Shown: positions 38,833 to 47,899 of the stretch, one piece after another
Layout of the letters: each line of letters opens with the position of its first letter
Numbering within the stretch: position 1 is the stretch's first letter
NCBI RefSeq assembly: GCF_014635825.1
Contig: NZ_BMDO01000004.1
Location: forward strand, 248,001 to 312,000
Direction of reading: 5' to 3'
Length of the DNA stretch: 64,000 nt
Source: Mucilaginibacter galii
GTDB taxonomy: Bacteria > Bacteroidota > Bacteroidia > Sphingobacteriales > Sphingobacteriaceae
The notes under the pieces: generated by a model
Database searches by the model: none
The model's input: the letters and a program-made list of their open reading frames with translations, nothing else
Told to the model about the DNA's origin: nothing
Position numbers and translations under genes: made by a program

Positions 38833-41277
38833 CTAATCCATTTGTGCTGTAGTTGCTGGTTTAGCTTTCTTTACATACGTTTCCATCCACTGGTATTGCT
38901 CCCACAATTTGTGCAGCAGGTTTTCGCGACCGCGATAACCGTGTGCTTCGTATGGTAAGAACACAAAGCGAACGGTACCACCAAAGCCTTTAACCGCAGC
39001 AAATAAGCGCTCACTATTAATAGGGTAGGTACCGGTGTTATCATCGGCATCGCCATGTATTAATAACAATGGAGTTTTGATCTTATCAGCATAGCTGAAA
39101 GGGCTCATTTCATAGTAAAGTTTAGGGTCGTCCCAATAAGTACGCTCTTCATTCTGGAAACCAAAAGGCGTAAGGGTACGGTTGTAAGCACCACTCTCGG
39201 CCAAACCGGCTTTAAACAGGTTGGTATGTGCTAACAGGTTAGCCGTCATAAAGGCACCGTAGCTATGGCCACCAACAGCCATGCGGTTGCGGTCGCCCAC
39301 GCCCAAGTCTGATAGTTTGTTGATGGCTGCTTTGGCATTCATCTCTAACTGCTCAACAAAGGTGTCGTTAGGTTTTTTACCATCTTTAGCAACAATTGGC
39401 ATTGATGCATTATCTAAAACCGCATAACCTTGGGTAACAAAGAATATAGGGCCACCCGGGTTAATGGTGATGAAGCGGTCTTTTGAACCACGAATCTGTG
39501 CGGCATCATCGGCAGAGTTAAATTCGGCAGGGTAGGCCCAGATCAATACCGGCAACGGTCCGTCTTTTTCTTTGTTATAACCTTTAGGCAGGTACAAATC
39601 GCCGGTCATATCTACACCGTCGGCGCGTTTGTAAGATATTTTTTGCTTGGTTACACCCTGCATTTGCGGGTAAGGGTTGGTAAACGAAGTAATTTGCTGG
39701 TCGGCAATTCTGAGTTTTAGATTTTTGATGTAGTAGTTCGGAACCTCGGTTTGTGTTTCCTTACGGGTGATCAAAGTCAGCTTAGCCGGGTCAATAACGT
39801 CGTAAACATACTCGTACTGACCTTCGTTACTCCGCCAAATGATATCACTCTTTTTGGTATTCAAATCAAACGTGGCCAAAAAAGGCAAATCACCTTTAGG
39901 CGACGAACCGGTTACGTTGTTCATCAGCAACTTAGTGCCGTTTTCGATAGGCATAACTACACTTCGGCCATATTTATTTTTGTTGGTTACCGGGTCGCCC
40001 AGGTTACCATAAACGTCCGTTTGGTTGCGTTCCCAAAGTTTTTCCAGTTTACCAGTAGTTGGGTTAAAGCGGCTAACTTTTGAGGTTTGTTTAGAACGTA
40101 AACCCTCGCTTACCAGCGCCAGGTCGGCAGTGCCCCATTGTATGTTACGGAAACGGGTCTCTGTTTTGAATAGTTCTTTAGGTTCGCCGGTAAAAGGTGC
40201 GCTTAAAGCATATACCACGTCATGATAATCCATTTTCTTGCGGATCAATCCACTGTCTAACGGTGCAGCCCAGGTAATGGTAGCCGGTTCGTCGTCGCGC
40301 CAGTCAAAACTACGCGGAACGTTTTGCAGGTTATCATAACCCGATGGCCTTACTTCGCCCGATGGCAGGTTGGCCAGCGTTTTAACGGTTTTTCCGGTCA
40401 GGTCGGTAATGGTTACGCTTGATGGGAAGCTTTGTGCCGTAACCAGGTAAGAGAACGGTTTGTGCAAGGTACGCATCATGATATATTTCTTATCAGGAGA
40501 TAAGGTAAATGAAGCATAGATTGCCGGTTTGCCAACAGGAGTTTCGATACCGTTTTTGTTGATCACTAATTGCGAAGTACAGTAGAACTCAAACAATTTT
40601 TCATCATAAGGAGATTTGATCAAATCCTGGTAAGTAACGCTTGGTGCCGATTTTCCTAAGTTTTGCTGTACCACCGGACCGGTAGGGGTAAGCGGACGTA
40701 CAGGCGCCATGGTAGCAGGTTTAACAATAACCTTATACATCATGGTGTTATTATCTACCCAGGTAATGCCGCCGCCAAAGCCGCCCATTACATTGTTTAA
40801 TGGTAGTTTGTTTACTTTGGTTGCCTTGTGGGTAAGTACATTTACGAGGTAGAGGTCAACGTTTTTGGCATTGGTTTGCGTGAACACAAATTTGCTTTCG
40901 TCGGGGCCCCAGCTCACGCCGCTTGCATTAAGACCGGCTGGCAAACCTAAAATAGGGTACACTTTGCCGGTTTTAATGTTCTTTAAGCTTAAACCACTGA
41001 AAGAAATTACCTGCCTGCTGGGTGCAAAGTTGTTAGGGTTAATCCGCATACCGGCAATCCGCATTTCGGGGCGGGCAAGTTCTTCAACAGAAGGTAAGGC
41101 GTTTCGGTCGCTCAATACCATCCATTCGGCTTTCGAATCGATGCTTACGGTAGGGGTTGGTTTGGCCGTGAGCAACTCTGTCATTGCCTGCGGCGGCTTT
41201 TGGTATCCAACGGCGTCCTGGGCTTTTACCCAAACACTGGTTGATAGCAATAAGGCACAAAATAGGGTTTGTTTCAT
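38833..41277 (-). CDS. S9 family peptidase (prolyl oligopeptidase type), exported
   Basis: An 814-residue serine peptidase. The signal peptide is MKQTLFCALLLSTSVWVKA with likely cleavage before QDAVGYQ. A long beta-propeller part occupies residues about 40-540. The alpha/beta hydrolase domain starts near QKISYKRADGVDMTGDLYLP. The nucleophile is in GGHSYGAFMTANLLAH (Ser about 672), the acid in LLLIHGDADDNTGT (Asp about 745), and the base in YEAHGYRGRENLLH (His about 779). The pattern YEAHGYRGRENLLH is typical of the glutamyl-endopeptidase branch of S9. It is probably periplasmic and stands alone. Confidence 0.93.
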   Translation of the reverse strand: MKQTLFCALLLSTSVWVKAQDAVGYQKPPQAMTELLTAKPTPTVSIDSKAEWMVLSDRNALPSVEELARPEMRIAGMRINPNNFAPSRQVISFSGLSLKNIKTGKVYPILGLPAGLNASGVSWGPDESKFVFTQTNAKNVDLYLVNVLTHKATKVNKLPLNNVMGGFGGGITWVDNNTMMYKVIVKPATMAPVRPLTPTGPVVQQNLGKSAPSVTYQDLIKSPYDEKLFEFYCTSQLVINKNGIETPVGKPAIYASFTLSPDKKYIMMRTLHKPFSYLVTAQSFPSSVTITDLTGKTVKTLANLPSGEVRPSGYDNLQNVPRSFDWRDDEPATITWAAPLDSGLIRKKMDYHDVVYALSAPFTGEPKELFKTETRFRNIQWGTADLALVSEGLRSKQTSKVSRFNPTTGKLEKLWERNQTDVYGNLGDPVTNKNKYGRSVVMPIENGTKLLMNNVTGSSPKGDLPFLATFDLNTKKSDIIWRSNEGQYEYVYDVIDPAKLTLITRKETQTEVPNYYIKNLKLRIADQQITSFTNPYPQMQGVTKQKISYKRADGVDMTGDLYLPKGYNKEKDGPLPVLIWAYPAEFNSADDAAQIRGSKDRFITINPGGPIFFVTQGYAVLDNASMPIVAKDGKKPNDTFVEQLEMNAKAAINKLSDLGVGDRNRMAVGGHSYGAFMTANLLAHTNLFKAGLAESGAYNRTLTPFGFQNEERTYWDDPKLYYEMSPFSYADKIKTPLLLIHGDADDNTGTYPINSERLFAAVKGFGGTVRFVFLPYEAHGYRGRENLLHKLWEQYQWMETYVKKAKPATTAQMD

Positions 41278-41408
41278 AAAGCTTATTGAGTTAATTAGCA
41301 GTAATAATGCGATGAAAGTTAACCAAAACCTCCAATAAAACCGGAAATGATTGGCTTTGCATCATGTTTTTTACAAAAAAGTAAGCGCTAACACAATATT
41401 TGCATTAA

Positions 41409-42095
41409 CTAAGCAGTTGTAAGCCTCACCAGGTATTGTTTAAATTCGTCTTCATACAAAACTTCTGTAATAAAGCTTGCGGATAGGGCTACCTCGGTAA
41501 GTTTATGCTCATCAATATATAACCAGTTAAACCATTGCGTTTTTTGATCCTTATACTCGTACTGGTAAGTTATTTCTCCATAATATTTATCGGCCGGTAA
41601 GTTGCCATCATATAAATAAGCAATATCCGACGAGTCGAACAACAGCTGCCCGCCTTTGGCCAGCATATTTTTAAATATAGCTAATAATTTATTTAAGTTT
41701 TTAATATCGCCGGCTAAGCCTATTCCGTTCATCAATAATAGTATGGTGTCAAACTGTTCGCCGCCGTAAGTAAATATATCTTGCGTATCGGCATTTTTAA
41801 CACCACGTTCCTGCATTACCTTAACGGCCAGCGGCGATATATCAATAGCTTTTACTTCAAAACCACGCTCCTGTAATTGCAAGGCGTGGCTGCCTGCACC
41901 GGCGCCTACATCAAGCACGCGGCCGCGACACTCGTTCAGGGCCAGCCATTCCAGGTCGGGCATGTCGTCTTCCTCCCTGAAGTAAGCGTCTATGGGCATG
42001 GCTTCTTTGGGACCATAGGTATTGTGTATCCAAAGTTTGCCATGCGAGTTTTTTGTGTGATGATCGTAAATAGCTTGCCCCAGTACATCTTTCAT
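41409..42095 (-). CDS. SAM-dependent methyltransferase
   Basis: A 228-residue class I methyltransferase. The SAM motif I is GRVLDVGAGAGSHALQLQER, and motif II region is GFEVKAIDISPLAVKVMQER. FDTILLLMNGIGLAGDIKN is motif IV-like, and KGGQLLFDSSDIAYL follows. The ATG at 42095 (MKDVLGQAIYDHHT) is chosen because the frame upstream of it is simply the antisense of the divergent DUF92 gene and has no resemblance to a protein. Small-molecule methylation is likely and the substrate is unknown. Confidence 0.88.
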   Translation of the reverse strand: MKDVLGQAIYDHHTKNSHGKLWIHNTYGPKEAMPIDAYFREEDDMPDLEWLALNECRGRVLDVGAGAGSHALQLQERGFEVKAIDISPLAVKVMQERGVKNADTQDIFTYGGEQFDTILLLMNGIGLAGDIKNLNKLLAIFKNMLAKGGQLLFDSSDIAYLYDGNLPADKYYGEITYQYEYKDQKTQWFNWLYIDEHKLTEVALSASFITEVLYEDEFKQYLVRLTTA

Positions 42096-42156
42096 GAAGG
42101 CAAAGCTAACTATTAATCTTATTAGAGGATAATACACGCAAGCCTGTAAACCTTCA

Positions 42157-42164
42157 TATATTTG
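42157..42164 (+). promoter_or_regulatory. Bacteroidota -7 element, TATATTTG
   Basis: An exact TAnnTTTG match lies 11 bases before the ATG at 42175. Transcription would start just a few bases before the gene, a nearly leaderless arrangement. No clear -33 element is seen. Confidence 0.4.
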
Positions 42165-42174
42165 AATTGATGAT

Positions 42175-42900
42175 ATGATAGGTTTCAATGTATATTTCTT
42201 ATTGGCCGTTTTCCTGCTGACCGGCATGGTGTGTAGCGTTTGGTTTAAAAAGCTTACCGCATGGGGTGCCATTGCCGGCGGATTATGCGCTTTATTAGCT
42301 TTTGCAGGTGCCGGCTTTACAGGTATTGGCATGATGACGGCCTTTTTTGTTGCCGGTACTGCGGCCACTTCATGGCGGAGAGCCGACAAGAAAAAGCTGG
42401 AAACTACCGAAGCCGATCATGCCGGGCGTAATGCCGGGCAGGTACTGGCAAATTCTGGTGTAGCCGCCATAGCCGGGGCATTAGCTTTGTTGTTTCCGGC
42501 TTATATCAATTGGTGGAGCCTGGCCATTGCAGCCTGCTTTTCATCGGCCACCGCCGATACGCTGGCCTCCGAACTGGGAACTCTATATGGTCAACGCTTT
42601 TACAACATCATTACCTGGAAGCCCGACCAGCGCGGATTGGATGGCGTAGTAAGTCTGGAGGGAACATTTTTAGGCGTGTTGGGCAGTGTCTTAATTGCCT
42701 TAATGTATTATGCAGGTTTTGGCGGGGCATGGTACATCATGATCATTGTAGTGGCAGGTACGGCAGGCAACCTGGCCGACTCAATTTTGGGTGCGGTTTT
42801 GGAGCGCAAGGGGTTTCTGAAGAATGACGCCGTTAACTTTTTAAACACCTTAATTGCCGCACTAATTGCCATCGCATTGCAGGCGATTTTTTTTTCTTAG
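42175..42900 (+). CDS. DUF92 family integral membrane protein
   Basis: A 241-residue protein with about six membrane helices. Hallmarks of the DUF92/TMEM19 family are KKLTAWGAIAGGLCALLAFA, FFVAGTAATSWRRADKKKLE, GRNAGQVLANSGVAAIAGAL, CFSSATADTLASELGTLYGQ and RGLDGVVSLEGTFLGVLGSV. NDAVNFLNTLIAALIAIALQ forms the end. Some related proteins act as phytol or geranylgeraniol phosphate kinases in plants, but no activity can be inferred here. It is divergent to the methyltransferase gene. Confidence 0.92.
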   Translation: MIGFNVYFLLAVFLLTGMVCSVWFKKLTAWGAIAGGLCALLAFAGAGFTGIGMMTAFFVAGTAATSWRRADKKKLETTEADHAGRNAGQVLANSGVAAIAGALALLFPAYINWWSLAIAACFSSATADTLASELGTLYGQRFYNIITWKPDQRGLDGVVSLEGTFLGVLGSVLIALMYYAGFGGAWYIMIIVVAGTAGNLADSILGAVLERKGFLKNDAVNFLNTLIAALIAIALQAIFFS

Positions 42901-43165
42901 AACACTTTTTTATTGATCTCCATTTCAGAGGTTCAATTGAATTTCGAGCCTTGAAAAACCAGGATGTTCAGTTATCTAATAATTTGAAGTTCTATGAACT
43001 TTTTTGAAGGAAATATGAATTTATGTGTGGAACTGTGAGGCGTGGTAAATTGAAAATACATTACAACTTTCGGCTACATAATTTAATGCTTTGTTAAGTA
43101 ATTTCACCATAAGGAAAATATGCGGATGTTAATGCGTATCTTGCGCACTTATTAAATACAATACA
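42901..43165. other. Leader region of the cold-shock gene
   Basis: No gene is present. The region is AT-rich. A TATCTTG at 43137-43143 resembles a -7 element for the cold-shock gene, with one base less than the consensus. Long structured leaders are common for such genes, but I cannot show a fold here. Confidence 0.3.
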
Positions 43166-43360
43166 ATGCAAAAAGAAGGAACAGTAAAGTTTTTCAATAC
43201 CGAAAAAGGTTTTGGCTTTATCTCACAAACCGAAGACAGATCAGACGTTTTTGTACACTCATCTGGTTTGATCGACGAAGTACGTGAGAATGATAAAGTA
43301 ACTTACGATGTAGAAGAAGGCCGTAAAGGCTTGAACGCGGTAAATGTAAAATTGGTTTAA
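43166..43360 (+). CDS. Cold-shock protein (CspA family)
   Basis: A 64-residue nucleic-acid-binding OB-fold protein. RNP1 is KGFGFISQ and RNP2 is DVFVHSSGL, both intact: GTVKFFNTEKGFGFISQTED and RSDVFVHSSGLIDEVREND. The length is typical. It is an RNA chaperone that melts secondary structure in the cold or during growth. It is a single gene with its own terminator. Confidence 0.96.
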   Translation: MQKEGTVKFFNTEKGFGFISQTEDRSDVFVHSSGLIDEVRENDKVTYDVEEGRKGLNAVNVKLV

Positions 43361-43381
43361 ATATCACTATAAATTTAACGT

Positions 43382-43418
43382 AAAAGCCCTTGCTGTAAAG
43401 CAAGGGCTTTTTGTTTTT
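43382..43418 (+). terminator. Intrinsic terminator after the cold-shock gene
   Basis: AAAGCCCTTG pairs with CAAGGGCTTT around CTGTAAAG, followed by a T-rich tail. The opposite direction has only a short A-run, but it may also serve the convergent yitT gene ending at 43436. Confidence 0.85.
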
Positions 43419-43435
43419 AGTTCATTATGAGCTTA

Positions 43436-44305
43436 TTAGTGTCTTGCACGGCGCTTTAACACACCGCCCGTTGCTTCTTTAATTGTACTGGTAAACACGA
43501 AAGCTTTAGGGTCAATAACGTGGATCAGGTTGCGCATCCGGCGTATCTCCAGGCGGGTAACTACGGTAAATACAATATCTACCGGGTGGCTAATATCGAA
43601 GCTGTCCTTTAAAAAACCACGCTCACCCTTGTAAACGGTAATACCACGGCCTAATTGCATAACTAACTGCTGCTTAATCACTTCGCTTTGGCCCGATATA
43701 ATGGTCACTCCTGTATATTCTTCCAAACCTTCAATTACAAAGTTGATAGTCCGCGATGCGGTATAGTAAGTCAATATAGAATATAAGGCGGTAGGTAAGC
43801 CCAGTTCAAACGCTGCAATGAGAAAGATTACTATGTTTATTCCCAAGATGATCTCGCTGATAGTGAAGCTGATACGCTTACCAGTATATAAGGCTAACAC
43901 CTCAATACCATCTAATGCACAACCACCACGTATGGCCAATCCCACACCAATACCCATAAACACCCCACCAAATATAGAAACCAGTAACTTGTCCGACGTT
44001 ATTTGCGGATAAGGCACATACAACAAACAAAGCCCCAGGCCAATAACGGCTACCAGTGTTTTAAGGGCAAATGCCTTGTTTACCTGGTATGCACCCATAA
44101 TGATGAAAGGCAAGTTTACAATCACAATGACATAAGCGATGTTAAAATGATAAAGCTCATGAAGTAATAACGATATACCGGTAACCCCTCCATCAAAAAA
44201 CTTGTTGGGTACCAGGAAACCTTTTAGGGCAAAGCCGCAAAACAGGATACCTATAAGTGTATATGTTATATCAGTAAGCCAATGGGGTAGTTGTATGCCT
44301 TTCAT
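43436..44305 (-). CDS. YitT family membrane protein
   Basis: A 289-residue protein with five or six N-terminal helices (DITYTLIGILFCGFALKGFL; LLHELYHFNIAYVIVIVNLP; TLVAVIGLGLCLLYV). The conserved loop is GVGLAIRGGCALDGIEVLAL. A soluble C-terminal DUF2179 domain (residues about 220-280) follows, with GVTIISGQSEVIKQQLVMQL and RGITVYKGERGF. Transport or signalling roles have been proposed for the family, none proven here. The neighbouring HD gene starts upstream and ends 18 bases before this gene, so they form an operon. Confidence 0.92.
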   Translation of the reverse strand: MKGIQLPHWLTDITYTLIGILFCGFALKGFLVPNKFFDGGVTGISLLLHELYHFNIAYVIVIVNLPFIIMGAYQVNKAFALKTLVAVIGLGLCLLYVPYPQITSDKLLVSIFGGVFMGIGVGLAIRGGCALDGIEVLALYTGKRISFTISEIILGINIVIFLIAAFELGLPTALYSILTYYTASRTINFVIEGLEEYTGVTIISGQSEVIKQQLVMQLGRGITVYKGERGFLKDSFDISHPVDIVFTVVTRLEIRRMRNLIHVIDPKAFVFTSTIKEATGGVLKRRARH

Positions 44306-44323
44306 TCAAATAAAGCTGGTGGT

Positions 44324-44896
44324 TTAGGATGCTTTTATCTTTCTTAAATTTTCTTCTTTTACTGCTTGCCGCAAATTTATGGCAGTTGAAGTGAAATAAC
44401 GATGGTTTTCGAGAAAATTGATTTGCGTTTGTTTCCAATCTTCACTGGCGCTGATCTCTCCGGTCAACGCCAGCTCTTCATGAAGTTTTTGGCTTATGAT
44501 GAAGTAATCTTCGCGCCCCAGGTAATCAAGGTCGGCATCTGCCAATATTTCTTCCAAATGGTTCTTAGGCGATTGCGGAATCTGCGTAGCTTTAATTAAG
44601 CTACAGATCTGCTCAATTTCTTCGGGTGTATACTCAAAACCGTGAAGAACTTGCCGTGCTATCCGGCACGATTCCTCTTCATGTCCTTCGGCTTTTACCG
44701 TGAAACCGGCATCATGGTATTGTGCGGCAGTAAGCAATAGTTCAGTTTCGGGTTTGCTTAAGTGCTCAAGCGCAGCAAGCCGGGCAGCAGCCTGATAAAC
44801 GTCGGCAACGTGATCAATGCTGTGGTATACCAGGTGCGCAGGCAGTTCTTTACGTAGCTTGTTCATAATATAATTGCCTGACTGTTCAAATTGCAT
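44324..44896 (-). CDS. HD domain phosphohydrolase-like protein
   Basis: A 190-residue protein with a metal-dependent HD domain. The metal ligands are in LVYHSIDHVADV (His), LTAAQYHDAGFTVKAEGHEE (His-Asp), and EEILADADLDYLGREDYF (Asp). These are the usual H...HD...D set. Such domains hydrolyse nucleotides or second messengers. The substrate is unknown. The first start (44896) gives MQFEQSGNYIMNKL, and the second ATG at about 44866 is also possible. It precedes yitT by 18 bases. Confidence 0.88.
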   Translation of the reverse strand: MQFEQSGNYIMNKLRKELPAHLVYHSIDHVADVYQAAARLAALEHLSKPETELLLTAAQYHDAGFTVKAEGHEEESCRIARQVLHGFEYTPEEIEQICSLIKATQIPQSPKNHLEEILADADLDYLGREDYFIISQKLHEELALTGEISASEDWKQTQINFLENHRYFTSTAINLRQAVKEENLRKIKAS

Positions 44897-45088
44897 AAAG
44901 CTTTCCGCGTTTTGCCGACTAAGATATTAAATGTTTCAGTACCATGCCCGTCTAAACACGCATTAAATGGTTACAATATACCATAAACTACATATTAATA
45001 GCAGGTATTTGTTTATTAGCAAATTTTGTAGTTAATTAACCAACAAATCACTTACACCGTCACCATCATAATTTATATCCTTTAAAGC

Positions 45089-46399
45089 ATGCATTTTTTT
45101 CCATTTTTGGCAGCCTTTCTACTTATCAGACATCTTCAACGATCACTGAAGTTTAGTCCGTTATTGCCCAAATGGAAAAATATGTTTTGGGTAGGTACAG
45201 CTACCATCGTGGTGTTATTCTTCGCATTTTTGAAAGATAAGCATGGTGTTTTAAATGATTTTGTGGGGGTTGCGGTTCTGGGAAGCTTGCTTTACTACTT
45301 ATATAATGAACCCGACTTCAAACCTTTTCATTCTTACCTTTTTTCGCATTTGCCTTTGCTGGCCGCAGCATTCATAGGCGCCTGTGTGAGATTAATTAAT
45401 GAGGACTTCTACGAAGATTTTTCAAGCGTTTTTCAAATTGCTATAGTAGGTGCATTTATCTGGATATTTGCACGGGTTGCCAATTCTAAAAAGCAAGACG
45501 AAGCCCTGAGGGTGGCTGCAGAACGGAAAGCAGAACTTGAAGCCTTAGTTAAAGAACGTACAGCTGAACTTACCTTACAGAAAAACGAACTGGAGCAGGC
45601 GGTAACCGAGCTAAAATCTACACAGGCGCAGTTAATTCAGGCCGAAAAAATGGCTTCATTGGGAGAGCTAACCGCCGGCATAGCGCACGAAATTCAAAAC
45701 CCGCTAAATTTTGTCAATAATTTTTCGGAGGTAAGTATGGAGCTTATCGAGGAAATGGAGCAGGAACTGGAGCGCGGAGATATTGAAGAAGCTATAGCCA
45801 TAGCTTCAGATGTTAAACAGAACCTTGAAAAAATTGGCTTTCACGGCAAACGTGCCGATGGTATTGTGAAAGGCATGTTGCAGCATAGCCGGGCCAGCAC
45901 AGGTCAAAAAGAACTGGCCGACATCAATGTTCTGGCCGATGAATATTTCCGTTTATCGTATCATGGTTTGCGGGCTAAAGACAAATCTTTTAATGCTACA
46001 CTGGTCACTAACTTTACGCCCGGCTTACCACAGGTTAACATTATTCAACAGGATGTAGGCCGTGTAATACTTAACCTGTTTAATAATGCTTTCTATGCAG
46101 TGCAACAAAGGCAAAAGCAATCGAGTTCTGATTATAAGCCTACCGTAGAGGTAAGCACTGCATTGCTGATCGGCTTTATACAGATCAGGATAAAGGATAA
46201 CGGTACGGGTATACCTGATGAGATCAAGGAGAAAATTATGCAGCCGTTCTTTACCACCAAACCCACAGGAGAAGGTACAGGATTGGGCTTATCTTTGAGT
46301 TATGACATTATTGTAAAGGCTCACAACGGTACCATTGATATAGATAGTAAAGAGAACGACTATACTCAATTTACCATAAAGTTGCCCCTAACCAATTAA
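45089..46399 (+). CDS. Membrane-bound sensor histidine kinase
   Basis: A 436-residue kinase. The N-terminal part has four probable helices (about 33-48, 55-72, 85-102 and 113-131) with no large periplasmic domain. A coiled coil follows (residues about 135-185: [20 protein letters not shown]). The phospho-acceptor is in [20 protein letters not shown] (His200). The ATPase domain shows [20 protein letters not shown] (N box), [13 protein letters not shown] (G1) and [20 protein letters not shown] (G2). The sensing signal is probably within the membrane. It is followed by two receiver proteins on the same strand. Confidence 0.93.
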   Translation: MHFFPFLAAFLLIRHLQRSLKFSPLLPKWKNMFWVGTATIVVLFFAFLKDKHGVLNDFVGVAVLGSLLYYLYNEPDFKPFHSYLFSHLPLLAAAFIGACVRLINEDFYEDFSSVFQIAIVGAFIWIFARVANSKKQDEALRVAAERKAELEALVKERTAELTLQKNELEQAVTELKSTQAQLIQAEKMASLGELTAGIAHEIQNPLNFVNNFSEVSMELIEEMEQELERGDIEEAIAIASDVKQNLEKIGFHGKRADGIVKGMLQHSRASTGQKELADINVLADEYFRLSYHGLRAKDKSFNATLVTNFTPGLPQVNIIQQDVGRVILNLFNNAFYAVQQRQKQSSSDYKPTVEVSTALLIGFIQIRIKDNGTGIPDEIKEKIMQPFFTTKPTGEGTGLGLSLSYDIIVKAHNGTIDIDSKENDYTQFTIKLPLTN

Positions 46400-46473
46400 T
46401 TTGCGCTTTTAAAGCATTTGATTGTTTAAGGACCTCCGCAGCACATTAACTTTTAATTATATTTGAGCCTCAT

Positions 46474-46854
46474 ATGAAAATATTGGTTGTTGACGACGAG
46501 GCGGATGTACAGCCGCTTTTTTTACAGCGGTTTCGCAAAGAGATACGCAATCATGAACTCGAGTTTAACTTTGCCCTGTCTGGCGAAGAAGCATTGGACT
46601 ATTTGAAAGAAAAGCATTCGGAAGTTGTGCTCATTTTGAGCGATATAAACATGCCTGGCATGAGTGGTTTCGACCTGTTAACCAGGATAAGAAACGATTA
46701 CGGTATACCACCGCCGCCTGTGGTAATGATGATTACTGCTTATGGCGACGAGGAAAGCTACCAACAGGCAATGGATAAGGGAGCTAACGACTTTTTAACC
46801 AAGCCCCTCGATTTTAACTTATTAAAAGAAAAACTTAAACCCTTAATTGTATAA
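46474..46854 (+). CDS. Single-domain response regulator
   Basis: A 126-residue CheY-like receiver and nothing else. The acidic pocket is MKILVVDDEADV, the phospho-acceptor Asp57 is in VLILSDINMPGMSGFDLLTR, and the signalling Thr and Lys are in VVMMITAYGDEES and DFLTKPLDFNL. It begins 74 bases after the kinase gene. Its stop overlaps the start of the cyclase gene (TAATG). It may shuttle phosphate or act by protein contact, since it has no output domain. Confidence 0.95.
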   Translation: MKILVVDDEADVQPLFLQRFRKEIRNHELEFNFALSGEEALDYLKEKHSEVVLILSDINMPGMSGFDLLTRIRNDYGIPPPPVVMMITAYGDEESYQQAMDKGANDFLTKPLDFNLLKEKLKPLIV

Positions 46855-47897
46855 TGGCTAAAATACTGGTGGTAGATGATGAGGCCGATTTGGAATTGTT
46901 GGTTAAGCAAAAGTTTCGTAAAAAAATAAGGGAAAACGTTTACGAGTTCGTATTCGCGCAAAACGGGGAAGAAGCCCTGGAACGCGTTAAAGATCATCCC
47001 GATATAGACGTTGTACTTAGCGATATTAATATGCCGGTGATGGATGGGCTAACGCTGCTAAGCCGCCTTCCAGAAGCCAACCCTATGCTTAAAGCGGTAG
47101 TGGTATCGGCATACGGCGATATGCAAAATATACGTACCGCCATGAACCGCGGTGCGTTTGACTTCATTACCAAGCCCGTAGACTTTGCCGACCTGGACCT
47201 AACCATGGAAAAAACCATACTCCATGTAAGGCAGTTACAGGAAACCATTAAGGCTATTAAAGAGAACAACATCCTTAAAATGTATGTTGACGAGAACGTA
47301 CTCAACTTCATGACACACAAGGAGTTTGAAGGTAGCCTGCTTAAGAATGAAGTGCTCGAAGCAACGGTGGTTTTCTTTGATGTATGTGGCTTTACCTCTA
47401 TTACTGAGCAAATACCCGCTAATACGGTAGTTAATTTGCTTAACGGTTTGTTCGATAAAATTGTGAAAGAAATTATTGCGCAGGGCGGCCATGTAGATAA
47501 ATTTATGGGCGATGCTGTGATGGCTGTATTCAGAGGAGAATACCATCTGGATAGGGCTATTGACGCGGCTCTTGCTGCCAAGGAACAATTGAGCAAAACA
47601 CCTGAAATACAGGCAGGAGATGTAACTTATAAACCCGAAGTATCCATTGGCATTAATTCGGGGGAAATGGTATCAGGTAATATTGGCTCGGCTTCGCTGA
47701 AAAGATTAGATTATACGGTAATTGGCGATGTTGTGAATCTTTCGCAACGTTTGCAATCGGCAGCTAAGGCCGGACAAATTATCATTACCGAAGACGTATA
47801 TCATAAAGCCAAAGAATCTTTCAGTTGCGAAAAAATTGGTGATGTGATACTCAAAAATAAATCGAAACCGGTAACTATCTACGAAGTACTGGCTTAG
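46854..47897 (+). CDS. Response regulator fused to class III adenylate cyclase
   Basis: A 347-residue protein. The receiver (1-120) has Asp57 in VVLSDINMPVMDGLTLLSRL and Lys107 in DFITKPVD. A linker helix follows (about 120-160). The cyclase domain (about 168-347) has the metal aspartates in TVVFFDVCGFTSIT (Asp176) and HVDKFMGDAVMAVF (Asp220). The adenine-selecting pair is Lys216 and Asp286 (KRLDYTVIGD), and the transition-state pair is Asn295 and Arg299 (VVNLSQRLQ). All class III catalytic residues are present and point to ATP rather than GTP. Phosphorylation by the adjacent kinase should therefore control cAMP synthesis. Confidence 0.93.
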   Translation: MAKILVVDDEADLELLVKQKFRKKIRENVYEFVFAQNGEEALERVKDHPDIDVVLSDINMPVMDGLTLLSRLPEANPMLKAVVVSAYGDMQNIRTAMNRGAFDFITKPVDFADLDLTMEKTILHVRQLQETIKAIKENNILKMYVDENVLNFMTHKEFEGSLLKNEVLEATVVFFDVCGFTSITEQIPANTVVNLLNGLFDKIVKEIIAQGGHVDKFMGDAVMAVFRGEYHLDRAIDAALAAKEQLSKTPEIQAGDVTYKPEVSIGINSGEMVSGNIGSASLKRLDYTVIGDVVNLSQRLQSAAKAGQIIITEDVYHKAKESFSCEKIGDVILKNKSKPVTIYEVLA

Positions 47898-47899
47898 CT

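Noticed and set aside
42096..42389. A 98-residue N-terminal extension of the methyltransferase
   Set aside because: It is the antisense of the divergent DUF92 gene, and the methyltransferase has a good ATG at 42095.
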